This document shows positions 21,803 to 30,539 of a DNA stretch of 64,000 bases, one piece after another (the first letter of the stretch is position 1; each line of letters starts with the position of its first letter). A program made the position numbers and the translations under genes. This DNA comes from Croceibacterium_A sp044506565. Lineage in GTDB: Bacteria; Pseudomonadota; Alphaproteobacteria; Sphingomonadales; Sphingomonadaceae. The notes beneath the pieces are model-generated. The model searched no databases and was not told the origin of the DNA. It saw only the letters and a list, made by a program, of their open reading frames with translations. Location: positions 1 to 64,000 of the forward strand of contig JBIQKN010000006.1 in NCBI GenBank assembly GCA_044506565.1, read 5' to 3'.

Positions 21803-23503
21803 ATGCGCTACCTCGCCGCCGCCGGGCCGCCCGAGGCTCTCGAACGGCATCGGCGCGAGCGCGATCCGTCGAGGCTCGAACACCTCGTTCAGGCGATCGA
21901 CGTTCCCGGCCTTTCCGTCTGGACCCTGCCCGGCACGCCGGTCGTGCACGGCGAAGACGGCCGCAGCCTCGCGGTCGGGCTGCTGTTCGAGCGCGCGAGC
22001 GGCCGGCGGGTGCAGCGGATACCCGCGTCCCTGCCCGAAGAGCGCGAGTTCGCCGCCCGCTTCTGGGGCGCCTACGTGCTGTTTGCGATACAAGGTCCGG
22101 CGCACGCGGTGTTGCGCGACCCCTCGGGCAACGTGACCGCCTGCCATCGCCGTGTCGGCCCGATCGACCTCTATGCGTCCGACGCCGCGCTGCTTGCTTG
22201 CGCATCGCCGGCCCCGATCCGCCCCGACCCCGAGTTCCTGCGCGACTGGCTCACCTATCCGTTCCTGCGCGCGGCGCGCACGGGATGGGAAGGAACCGGC
22301 GAGATCCTGCCCGGCACCCTGCGCCGCGTCGACGGCACAGCCGTCGAGATCCGCGAGGCCTGGAGCCCCTGGGACCACGCCCGCGGGAACGCGGTCCTCG
22401 ACGATTTCGAGGAGGCAGCCGCCGGGCTGCGCGCCGCGGTCCTGCACGCCGTCCCAAGGCTCGTCGATCATGCGGCCGACCCCGTCATCCGGCTCTCGGG
22501 CGGTCTCGATTCCGCGATCGTCGCCGCGGCGCTCGTCAATGGGGGCGTACGCTTTCGCGCGGTCACTTTCGCGACGCGCGCACCCGACGGCGACGAGCGT
22601 CACTACTCCCGGGCCGCCGCGCGGCACTGGAGCATCCCGCTCGCCGAGCTCGTGGAGGAGCCGCAGGTGCCCGACTTCGGGCAAGCGGGCCCCGCGGCGC
22701 TGCGGCCGCCCGCGAACGCCGTGCTGCAGCTGCTGCACCGCGCCATCGAGAGCCACCTCGCGCAGACCGGTGGCGACCTGGTGCTCGGCGGCACCGGCGG
22801 CGACAACGTGTTCTGCTTCCTCGGCAGCGCCTCACCCGTCCTCGACGCCCTGCGGATGCGGGGCCCGGGCGGCGCCGCGAGCGCCGTCCGCGACCTCGCC
22901 CGGATGCACGGCACGACCGTAAGCGCGGTGATGCGCGCGGCCTGGCGCCGGTCGCGCCAGCCGATGGCGCGCTGGCGCCGCGACGACACCTTCCTCGCGC
23001 CCGGCGCGGCGGCGGAGGAACCGCAGCCCCATCCCTGGCTCGAGCCGCCGGCGCGTACGCCTCGCGGCAAGCTCGAGCACCTCCAGTCGATCGTGAGCAT
23101 AGGCCACTTCCTGGCGGAGCCCGGCCCCGGCAGGACGGCCACGATCCACCCGCTGCTGGCCCAGCCGGTGCTCGAGGCCTGCCTGCGCATCCCGACCTGG
23201 CTGTGGATCCGCGGCGGCCGCGACCGCGCGGTCGCGCGCCGGGCCTTCGCCGACCTGCTGCCGCCGGCGATCGCAACGCGCCGGTCGAAGGGCGGCCTCG
23301 GGTCGATGGTCTCGGCCGCCTACCTCGCGGGCCGCGGCCAGCTCGCGGACCTGCTACTCGGCGGCAAGCTCGCCGCCATGGGCCTGCTCGACCGCGAGGC
23401 CATCGCCGCCACCTTGCGCCGGCCCGGGGACCCGGAGGCGGGCTACCTGCGGCTGCTCGACATCGCGGCCGCGGAGACCTGGCTGCGCTCGCTCGACCCC
23501 TGA
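21803..23503 (+). CDS. Lasso peptide macrolactam synthetase (C protein)
   Basis: A 566-residue asparagine-synthetase-like cyclase. The ATP-binding PP-loop is LSGGLDS (residues 231-237), with GGTGGDNVFCF and TRRSKGGLGS further on. The N-terminal glutaminase-like domain lacks the Cys2 nucleophile (it begins MRYLAAAG), as expected for an enzyme using the peptide's own amine. It adenylates the Asp/Glu side chain and joins it to Gly1. ATG 21803 overlaps nothing and follows GAGG. The 3' end overlaps the convergent isopeptidase gene by 61 bases. Confidence 0.94.
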   Translation: MRYLAAAGPPEALERHRRERDPSRLEHLVQAIDVPGLSVWTLPGTPVVHGEDGRSLAVGLLFERASGRRVQRIPASLPEEREFAARFWGAYVLFAIQGPAHAVLRDPSGNVTACHRRVGPIDLYASDAALLACASPAPIRPDPEFLRDWLTYPFLRAARTGWEGTGEILPGTLRRVDGTAVEIREAWSPWDHARGNAVLDDFEEAAAGLRAAVLHAVPRLVDHAADPVIRLSGGLDSAIVAAALVNGGVRFRAVTFATRAPDGDERHYSRAAARHWSIPLAELVEEPQVPDFGQAGPAALRPPANAVLQLLHRAIESHLAQTGGDLVLGGTGGDNVFCFLGSASPVLDALRMRGPGGAASAVRDLARMHGTTVSAVMRAAWRRSRQPMARWRRDDTFLAPGAAAEEPQPHPWLEPPARTPRGKLEHLQSIVSIGHFLAEPGPGRTATIHPLLAQPVLEACLRIPTWLWIRGGRDRAVARRAFADLLPPAIATRRSKGGLGSMVSAAYLAGRGQLADLLLGGKLAAMGLLDREAIAATLRRPGDPEAGYLRLLDIAAAETWLRSLDP

Positions 23504-25347
23504 GCCGCATCGCGCCGCTGCCGCATCGCTTGCCATCGCGCGTATTGCCCGGCCTTGGCCGGGTCCGGATCGACGTAGTCCTGCAGCCAGTAGCGGAACC
23601 AGTCGAGGTTGCGGCGGTACACCGCCAACCGGTGGCGCGGCTGGAACTTGGCGTGCCGCTCGTCCGGAAAGGCATAGAGCTCGACCGGCGTCGGCGTGCG
23701 CGCCAGCCTGGCGAAGACCTCCGCCTCCGCGCGCGCCTCGTTCTCCGGCAGCTGCATCAGCACCGGCGCCGCGATCCACTCGGCATTGAGCGCGGGCGAG
23801 ACGAGGCGCCAGCGCTCCGGCGTCTCGTCCGGACTGCCCAGCCCGATCGCGTCGCTGAGCACGTCGGCATAGTCGCGGCCCGGCAAGGCACTCATCCAGT
23901 AGCGGGCAGGGGTATATTGCGGCGAAGCCACGGAGACTGCTGCCAGCAGGTCCGAGTTCATCGCGGTCCACATGGCCACTTCGCTGCCGAAGCTGAACCC
24001 GCCCATGCCGACCCGCGCCGGGTCGACCAGTCCGCGCCCCGCCAGGAGGCGCACCAGTCCCTCGAGCGCCTCGAGCCCTGCCTGATATTCATCGGTGATA
24101 TCATCGCTGTCGGTCGCCACCGTGTTGAGGCACGCGGCAACGAACCCGGCATCGACGAGCGGCGCCAGGGGAAACTCGTCGCCGGCCGTGCCGCGCAGGT
24201 AGCCTGGGCACTCGTAGTAGCTGACGAACAGCGGAGCCCGATCGGTCCCGCCCTCGGGAAGCAGGATGGTCCCGGTCGCTTCCCGTCCGTCGTCGAGCGT
24301 CCAGGAGAGCTGCTCGACACGCGGCATGGATCGCCGGCGTAACAAGGCGTTCGGATCGTGGAGGACCGAGCGAGCGCCCGTGGCCAGGTCGATCGTCTCG
24401 AGGCGCGGCGGCTCGACCGCGCTTGCCGTCACGCAGATGGCTAGCTCGCGGCTGAACGCGCAGGGTCGGGACGCAACGCGCGAGCCCGCCAGCAGGCCCT
24501 CGGCCGAAAGGACATGCCGCACGAGGCCCCGCTCGACGTCCCAGAGGTAGAGCGCCTGGCGATAGTGACCGTCGCGCACCGTGATCGCGAGCTCGCTGCT
24601 CGCGGGNNNNNNNNNNNNNNNNNNNNNNNNNNNNNNNNNNNNNNNNNNNNNNNNNNNNNNNNNNNNNNNNNNNNNNNNNNNNNNNNNNNNNNNNNNNNNN
24701 NNNNNNCCCGCGCTCGAGGTCCACCGCCCGACGAGCCGCTGGCTGGCGAGCCGGCCGCCGACCCATCCTCCGCGGTAAAGATTCCGCAGCAGGTCCACGC
24801 TGCCGTCGACCAGGATGCCGTCATCGTACTCGCGCCGCTCCGCCCGCTCGATCTCGGACCGCGACGGGCCGACCAGGTAAGTCAGAACCCGGCCATCGGC
24901 CTCCGCCGAGACCCACTCGACGTCTGCGTCGGCGACGAGGACCGCCCGGCTGCCGGCGCCGTCCACCGCCGTTCGCCACAGTCCGATGACGCCATCGACC
25001 AGGGCGCGATGGAACACGTGCCGCTCGTCGGGCGACCATACGATGGCCTCCACCGCCAGCGGCTCGGCAGGCCCCTCGACCGGTGCGCCGCCGCCGGCGA
25101 CATGGCGAACCTCGCCGCTCCGCAGGTCCGCGGCGTACCAGTCGAGCACGTAGCCGTTCAGGTCGAGCGACGCCCGCTCCACCCTGAAGACCAGGTATCG
25201 CCCGCTAGGCGACACAGAGAGACTGGTGATGTCGGCTACTTCGACGAGCTCGGATATCGAGGGCCCGGCCGCAGCCGGGCTCTCGGGGACGCACAATGCC
25301 AGCGCCAGGCAGGCCGCCCGTGCCGGCCAGGGCATCGGCCGTCTCAC
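23443..25347 (-). CDS. Lasso peptide isopeptidase (S9 family), interrupted by assembly gap
   Basis: A secreted prolyl-oligopeptidase-like hydrolase of about 634 residues as drawn. GTG 25347 overlaps the TonB receptor stop and begins a signal peptide (ARAACLALALCVPESPAAAG). A beta-propeller region (SVSPSGRYLVFRV, IVWSPDERHVF) precedes the alpha/beta hydrolase domain with nucleophile elbow GGFSFGS (serine codon at 23992-23994) and the histidine in PDERHAKF. Location beside lasso ABC and a TonB receptor matches AtxE2 and SpI-IsoP, which cut the ring isopeptide bond of their own lasso peptide. One hundred N at 24607-24706 hide part of the propeller; both sides stay in the same frame, so the true gap length is unknown. 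Confidence 0.9.
   Translation of the reverse strand: MRRPMPWPARAACLALALCVPESPAAAGPSISELVEVADITSLSVSPSGRYLVFRVERASLDLNGYVLDWYAADLRSGEVRHVAGGGAPVEGPAEPLAVEAIVWSPDERHVFHRALVDGVIGLWRTAVDGAGSRAVLVADADVEWVSAEADGRVLTYLVGPSRSEIERAERREYDDGILVDGSVDLLRNLYRGGWVGGRLASQRLVGRWTSSAXXXXXXXXXXXXXXXXXXXXXXXXXXXXXXXXXXPASSELAITVRDGHYRQALYLWDVERGLVRHVLSAEGLLAGSRVASRPCAFSRELAICVTASAVEPPRLETIDLATGARSVLHDPNALLRRRSMPRVEQLSWTLDDGREATGTILLPEGGTDRAPLFVSYYECPGYLRGTAGDEFPLAPLVDAGFVAACLNTVATDSDDITDEYQAGLEALEGLVRLLAGRGLVDPARVGMGGFSFGSEVAMWTAMNSDLLAAVSVASPQYTPARYWMSALPGRDYADVLSDAIGLGSPDETPERWRLVSPALNAEWIAAPVLMQLPENEARAEAEVFARLARTPTPVELYAFPDERHAKFQPRHRLAVYRRNLDWFRYWLQDYVDPDPAKAGQYARWQAMRQRRDAAQGSSERSQVSAAAMSSSRR
24607..24706. 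other. Assembly gap (100 N) inside the isopeptidase gene
   Basis: A run of exactly 100 N, the conventional length for a gap of unknown size. Flanks are GC-rich and not duplicated across the gap, unlike the one at 52347. Confidence 0.98.
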
Positions 25348-27947
25348 CAGGTCTTGCGGACCTGAAGCGAAACGAACCGCCCCCTGCCGCCGGCATTGAC
25401 CGGATCGTAACCGAGACCGGCGGTCCGCCCCGGCCCGGGCCCGAGAAAGGGCGGGTCGGCGTCGAGCAGGTTCTCCGCAAAGAGCGAGATTCGCGTGCCG
25501 CGCAGCCCGGCTGCCCCCTCATCGCCGAACTGGTAGGACAGGCCGAGATCGAGGGTTGTCCAGGAACCGACCGGCACGACGTCGACGCCGCGGTCGTCCT
25601 CGTATCCGCCTGCATGGTTGGCCGACAGGGTGCCGCCCCACCCGCCGCGGCTCCAGGCGACACTGCCGCGGCCGCGCCAGGCGAGCGGCCCGAACGGGCG
25701 GTCGAGCGCGCGCGTCACCGGGCTCGTCCCGGTCAGGCGATTGTCGAACGACAGCACGCGGTTGACGTTGGCATCCAGCACGAACCGGTTGGCTCCCGCC
25801 TCGAACGCGTAGCGCGCCGTGAAGTCGAGCCCGTCGGTGCGCGTCTCGGCCGAGTTGGTGATGCGCGTGTCTAGCAGGATGTCGATGTCGGCGGGGGTGG
25901 CCCCGCCGTTCGAGAACCCCGGCCCGGTCACGTCGAAGGTCCGCCGGGCGGCCTCGATGATCGCGGTAAGTTCGGCCAGATCGGGACTGCGATCGATGAT
26001 CGGCTCGAACGCCGGGTCGCCGACGACGGCGACCCGAGCCGTCGGCAATGCGATACGGTCGGCGAACCGGACCGAATAGTAAGTCAGGGAAAGGGACAGC
26101 CCGGGCACCCCCACCGGCGCCACCTCCGCCCCGGCCGACCAGGTGCGCGACGTCTCGGGCCCGATATCGGGGTCGCTTCCTTGCAGGATCGCGGCGATCT
26201 CGCCGGGTACGGCTTGCGCCGGGTCGCGGTAGACGAGGAAGGACGGTGCGTGAAAGACGTCGTAGACCCCGCCCAGCTCGGCCAGCAGCGGCGCGCGGAA
26301 CGACGTCCCGTAGGAGGTCCGCAAGGCCAGCCCCCGGACCGGCGACCAGAGCAGGCCGAGCTTGGGATCGAACGCCGAACCGGTCCCGCCGTAGTCGTCC
26401 AATCGGCCCGCAGCGGACAGCTCCAGCCTTTCGAGGCCGGGGGCACGGTTCGCTGCGGATACGAGCGGGATCGACAGCTCTCCGAACAGCGAGCGCACCG
26501 TCCGGCTCCGGCGATCCACCGCCCTCGCGATGACCGACGATTCGAAACCGTCGCGGTAGCGCTCGCGCCGCACCTCGCCGCCAAGCGCGACGGCAAGCGG
26601 GCCGCCCGGCAACTCCACCAGCGTCCCGTCCACCCTGAGCGCGCCGCCGGCGATCTCGTTGCGGACGTCGCGCGCGTTGGCGAGCTCGACGCCGCCCGGC
26701 TGGGTCTGGCGCTGATCGGTCCACGACCGCCCGTAATTGCCTTCGACGCGCACGCGCCAGCTCCCCGGGAGCTCGTAGGTCAGTTCGCCGGACAGCGTCA
26801 CCGACCGGGCGACGCCGTGCGCGTAGATCGCTAGCGGCACTCCCAGCTCGAAATAGGTCCGGTCGGTCGTGCGGTGGCCGTAGGTGCCCGTCGCGCCTGC
26901 CCTGAGACCGTCGGCGAGGTTCTGCTCGACGCTGGCGAGCACGCTGTGACGCCGCTCGTACGGCAGCAGGTAGCCATCGGCTGGGAGTCCGAGGACGAAC
27001 GAACGGTCGCCCGCCGCGATCTCTTCCTCGCGGCGGTATTCGTAAGCCACGAGGCCGTGTCCGCTGCCCCAGTCGTGACCGCCCGCCTGCGAGAACAGGA
27101 GTTGCTCGCCGCCACCCCGGGTAGCCAGCCCGCCCTGGAGGCTCGTCTCGAGGCCGTCGAGCCGATCGCGCAGGACGAAGTTCACCACGCCGCCGACGGC
27201 ATCCGATCCGTAGATCGCCGAGGCGCCGTCGGTCAGGATGTCGACGCGCTCGACAAGGCTCAACGGGATCAGCGAGACGTCGACGAAGGCGCCGTAACCG
27301 CTTGGCGCCAGCCGGCGGCCGTTGAGCAGCACGAGCGTCGCCCGCTGACCGAGCCCGCGCAAGTTCACGCCGGCGCCATGGTCCGTCACGTCCTGATCCG
27401 GCAGCGTTATGCCGAAGTTCTCCTGGTTGATCCCGGCCTGCGAGTTCTGCGGCAGCTTGCGCATGAGCTGCTCGACCGAGGTCGCCCCCGACCGATCGAT
27501 CTCGTCGCGGTCGATCACGATGATGGGTGAGCTCGCCGGCGCTCCGCGCAGGTGCGTGCCGGTGACGACGATCGTGCCGTCACCTTCTTGCGGGTCGCCG
27601 GCGAGCTCCGCGGGGGCCGGTCTTTCGCCTCCTCCCGCCCTGACGATGACGAAGGATTCCCCCACCCGGCGCGCCTCGAGCCCACTACCCACGAGCAGGC
27701 GCGCGAGCGCTTCCTCGACCGTCAGCAAACCGGAAAGCGGGGCCGCGCGACGCCCGCGGACAAGATCGCCGGCCGCGACGATGCTTTCCCCGCTCTGCAC
27801 CGACAGGGCGCGCAGCGAGTCCGAGAGATCCTGAGCCGGCAGCGAGAACTCGAACTCGCCGGCGTCCTGCGCGGACGCGGGCGCCGAGCACGTAATCATC
27901 GTTGCGGCGCCCGCCAGCAGCACCACCGTCACACCGTTACCGCGCAT
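25344..27947 (-). CDS. TonB-dependent receptor with STN signalling domain (lasso-associated)
   Basis: An outer-membrane receptor of 867 residues. ATG 27947 follows GAGGGGGG and starts a signal peptide ending PASAQ. An STN domain follows (FEFSLPAQDLSDSLRALSVQSGE through LEARRVGESFVIV, residues about 29-100), then a TonB-box-like TIVVTG, a plug (SVEQLMRKLPQ, VNLRGLGQRATLVLLNGRRL, GASAIYGSDAVGGVVNF) and a barrel ending SLQVRKTW. The STN domain implies signalling to an anti-sigma factor such as FecR. Its stop overlaps the isopeptidase start, so both are one transcript, as in astexin-type loci where the receptor imports the lasso peptide for linearisation. FecI/FecR are not adjacent. Confidence 0.93.
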   Translation of the reverse strand: MRGNGVTVVLLAGAATMITCSAPASAQDAGEFEFSLPAQDLSDSLRALSVQSGESIVAAGDLVRGRRAAPLSGLLTVEEALARLLVGSGLEARRVGESFVIVRAGGGERPAPAELAGDPQEGDGTIVVTGTHLRGAPASSPIIVIDRDEIDRSGATSVEQLMRKLPQNSQAGINQENFGITLPDQDVTDHGAGVNLRGLGQRATLVLLNGRRLAPSGYGAFVDVSLIPLSLVERVDILTDGASAIYGSDAVGGVVNFVLRDRLDGLETSLQGGLATRGGGEQLLFSQAGGHDWGSGHGLVAYEYRREEEIAAGDRSFVLGLPADGYLLPYERRHSVLASVEQNLADGLRAGATGTYGHRTTDRTYFELGVPLAIYAHGVARSVTLSGELTYELPGSWRVRVEGNYGRSWTDQRQTQPGGVELANARDVRNEIAGGALRVDGTLVELPGGPLAVALGGEVRRERYRDGFESSVIARAVDRRSRTVRSLFGELSIPLVSAANRAPGLERLELSAAGRLDDYGGTGSAFDPKLGLLWSPVRGLALRTSYGTSFRAPLLAELGGVYDVFHAPSFLVYRDPAQAVPGEIAAILQGSDPDIGPETSRTWSAGAEVAPVGVPGLSLSLTYYSVRFADRIALPTARVAVVGDPAFEPIIDRSPDLAELTAIIEAARRTFDVTGPGFSNGGATPADIDILLDTRITNSAETRTDGLDFTARYAFEAGANRFVLDANVNRVLSFDNRLTGTSPVTRALDRPFGPLAWRGRGSVAWSRGGWGGTLSANHAGGYEDDRGVDVVPVGSWTTLDLGLSYQFGDEGAAGLRGTRISLFAENLLDADPPFLGPGPGRTAGLGYDPVNAGGRGRFVSLQVRKTW

Positions 27948-28125
27948 GTCGTCCCCCCTCTGCATCCGCCGGTCCGGCGGCTTCCCGAGGCTTTGACGAC
28001 AGGCCCACGGCCTACCCCCCAAAAATCTTCAAGCCAGGCGCATCTTTCGGATCGCGACGGTGAGCAGGGCCGCCAGGACCCGGCAAGGTGTCAGCCTGCG
28101 CGACGGGCAGTCCGGCGCGCGGGCG

Positions 28126-28284
28126 TCAGAAGCGCTGTACGCGAGCCATGAGCCGGGCCAGCCGGGCCGCGACCTCGGACTGCTCGAGGTCGAGCGCCCG
28201 GGCGATCATGTCGTCGGTGTGACCCCGGCACAGGAGCGCGAGAACCTCGTTGTCCAGGCCGGCATCGCCCCCGCGTCCGGTCAT
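28126..28284 (-). CDS. Mini HTH protein, GerE-like
   Basis: A 52-residue frame with GAGG five bases before ATG 28284. Residues 13-50 (EVLALLCRGHTDDMIARAL, QSEVAARLARLMARVQRF) follow the pattern of the LuxR/GerE helix-turn-helix with no sensor domain. It lies between the lasso receptor and the MobA-like gene, downstream of the latter by 43 bp. It may be a genuine stand-alone regulator or the remnant of a larger one. Confidence 0.45.
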   Translation of the reverse strand: MTGRGGDAGLDNEVLALLCRGHTDDMIARALDLEQSEVAARLARLMARVQRF

Positions 28285-28327
28285 CGCGACCTCATAGCGC
28301 CATCCGCTCGTGCCAGGCGCGTTGCAG

Positions 28328-30283
28328 CTAGGCCGGAACGGACTGCGCCGGGGCGCACATGAACCCGGCGAAGAACGCAGCCAGCTCGTCATGGGCGTCG
28401 AGGGGCAGCACGTGCGCGACGAACTGGTCGGGACGGACGAGCACGACGCAGCCATCCGGCCGGCTGACCTCGCGCAAGTCGAAGATGTCCTGCCGCAGGT
28501 CCGCGCAGAAGACCTTCTCGTAGTCCCTCAGGCCAAAGCGGCCCTTGGCCGGAAACAGGAAAGGCGGAAGGCTCGAAAGGTCGACGTCCCGATGAGGCTG
28601 CTGAAGCACCAGGCGACAGTCGATCGCCGCATCGTCGGCAGCGCCTGCCGGGGTAAATCGCCTTATGGGGGAGCGCTCTGCCGTGGCGAGGAAATCGCAC
28701 AGCCGGCGCCACGTCGAACCGGAAGCTCCGGGATCCGCCGCCTCGGCAAAGATCATGAGCCGCCAGCGTCCGTCCGCCTCCACGGTGTGCCCGAGATGCA
28801 CCGGCTTCGCGTCGGCGAGCCGGATCACCGGCGCCGAATGGAAGCGCTCGCCGATCGGGAAGCCGCGCGCCAGCTGCTGGTGCTGCCGGTGGCCAACGAT
28901 CGGCGAGGCCGGGTAGCGGACCGCCGTTCCGGCGGTGTACCGGCCGTGGCGCACGAAGTAGCTCTGGACCTCTTCGGGCGAAACGAGCGGGCCGCTCCCG
29001 TCCGGCGCCTGCTCTGCCGAGCGGCTGAGCAGCGTCGCCCACTCCCGGTCGAACTCTATGAGTTCCCTCGCGATCGGCTGCCGTTCGTCCGAATAGCTGC
29101 GCAGGAGCTCCGCGGGAGCCCGTCCTTCGAGGACGGCAGCCAGCTTCCAGCCGAGGTTGAAGGCGTCCTGCATCGACACGTTCATTCCCTGGCCGGCCTT
29201 CGGGCTGTGCGTGTGGCACGCATCGCCGGCGATGAAGACCCGCGGCGTCCTCGTTGCCCGCTCCTCCGGCGGAACGTCGTCGAAACGGTCGCACAGGCGC
29301 TGGCCGATCTCGTAGGCCGACCACCAGGCGACGTCACGGACATCGATCTCGAACGGCTGGAACACCTCGCGGGCGGCCGCGATCACGTGGTCGAGCGTTA
29401 TCTCCCTGCGGCCGAAGCGCCGGCCTTCGCCGAAGCCGTCCATCTCGACGTAGATCCGGACGAGAAAGCCCCCCTCTCGCGGAATGAGAACGACGCTTCC
29501 CTTGTCGACCGAATTGATGATCGACTTGAAACGAATGTCGGGAAAGTCGGTCCGCGCGAGGATGTCCATCACCCCCCAGACCTTGTTCGCGTAGTCTCCC
29601 TTAAGCTCGAGCCCGAGGGACTGCCGAACCAGGCTGCGGGCCCCGTCGCAGCCGACCGCGAAGCGGGTCCGCACCGTTTCCACCAGGGGTTCGCTCCCCG
29701 GCACCTCGCGCTCGAACCGCGCGGTGACCGGGTATGCCCGCAGGTCGTTGGCGTCGCCCGGGTCGATCTCGAGCCCGACCAGCCGGCGAGAGTAGCAGGG
29801 CTCAAGCCGGCGCGGGGACTTGCGCATCGCCTCGAGATAGAATTCGTGCACCCGCGCCTGGTTGAGGATGACGTGCGGAAATTCCGAAAGCCCTTCCTCG
29901 GTGTCGATCACCCTCCCGCCGCGCACGATGTCCCCGGAACTCGAATCCGAAGCGCGCCAGAACGTCGTTTCGTTGACCCAGTAGGCTTCCTCCAGGACGC
30001 GATGGGCGAAGCCGAACGCGTTGAACATTTCCATCGTGCGGCACGCGACGCCGTCGGCCTGGCCGAGCTGCAGCGGCCCCGGCTTCTGCTCGGCGATGCA
30101 ACTACGTATCGCGGCGAACCTCGACAGCTGCGCGGCTAACGTCAGCCCCGCGGGACCACATCCCACGATGAGCACGTCGACCTCGTCCGGCATGCGGCCG
30201 TCCGACCTGTCGCCAGGAGCATCCGGCGCGGCCGGCGCTACCGTGGGGTCCCCGACCTGAAATCCGTTGAGGTGGAACTGCAA
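28328..30283 (-). CDS. mobA: 3-hydroxybenzoate 4-monooxygenase-like flavoprotein
   Basis: A 651-residue FAD-dependent aromatic hydroxylase. The N-terminus QFHLNGFQVGDP, the dinucleotide motif VDVLIVGCGPAGLTLAAQLS, then EQKPGPLQLGQADGVACRTMEMF, LSEFPHVILNQARVH, FAVGCDGARS and FIAGDACHTHSPKAGQGMN match Comamonas MobA very closely, and the C-terminal thioredoxin-like dimerisation domain is present. MobA turns 3-hydroxybenzoate into protocatechuate with NADPH and O2. TTG 30283 gives the family's exact N-terminus; the frame upstream has no homology. A 17-bp operator at 30387 lies 104 bp upstream. Substrate may be a relative of 3-hydroxybenzoate. No protocatechuate ring-cleavage gene is in the window. 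Confidence 0.88.
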   Translation of the reverse strand: MQFHLNGFQVGDPTVAPAAPDAPGDRSDGRMPDEVDVLIVGCGPAGLTLAAQLSRFAAIRSCIAEQKPGPLQLGQADGVACRTMEMFNAFGFAHRVLEEAYWVNETTFWRASDSSSGDIVRGGRVIDTEEGLSEFPHVILNQARVHEFYLEAMRKSPRRLEPCYSRRLVGLEIDPGDANDLRAYPVTARFEREVPGSEPLVETVRTRFAVGCDGARSLVRQSLGLELKGDYANKVWGVMDILARTDFPDIRFKSIINSVDKGSVVLIPREGGFLVRIYVEMDGFGEGRRFGRREITLDHVIAAAREVFQPFEIDVRDVAWWSAYEIGQRLCDRFDDVPPEERATRTPRVFIAGDACHTHSPKAGQGMNVSMQDAFNLGWKLAAVLEGRAPAELLRSYSDERQPIARELIEFDREWATLLSRSAEQAPDGSGPLVSPEEVQSYFVRHGRYTAGTAVRYPASPIVGHRQHQQLARGFPIGERFHSAPVIRLADAKPVHLGHTVEADGRWRLMIFAEAADPGASGSTWRRLCDFLATAERSPIRRFTPAGAADDAAIDCRLVLQQPHRDVDLSSLPPFLFPAKGRFGLRDYEKVFCADLRQDIFDLREVSRPDGCVVLVRPDQFVAHVLPLDAHDELAAFFAGFMCAPAQSVPA

Positions 30284-30386
30284 TTCTCTTGCCCCCGCAG
30301 GTTTTGTGACCTTCGCGCGGCGACCGATGCCGCAGGCGATTCCCTGCACCGGGCGTAGCTTCCGACGCACCGGGTGACAAGCATTT

Positions 30387-30403
30387 TTATCATATAATGC
30401 GAA
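30387..30403. promoter_or_regulatory. Catabolic operator, site 1 (mobA promoter)
   Basis: TTATCATATAATGCGAA fits the TTATCAT-N3-ATGATAA consensus at 12 of 14 arm positions. It lies 104 bp upstream of the mobA-like start. A related CTCTCA...TGAGAA element with shorter spacer is at 30509-30523. Confidence 0.6.
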
Positions 30404-30539
30404 TTGTATTTTCCCACCCGGCTGCCAGCCCGCGTGGGTGACAGCCGCATAATCCTAGGGATATGCGGGCGAGAACCTGCCGCGCCGACGGGGGCACCGC
30501 CGAGCATAACTCTCACCATGAGAAAAATGATTGCGCCGG

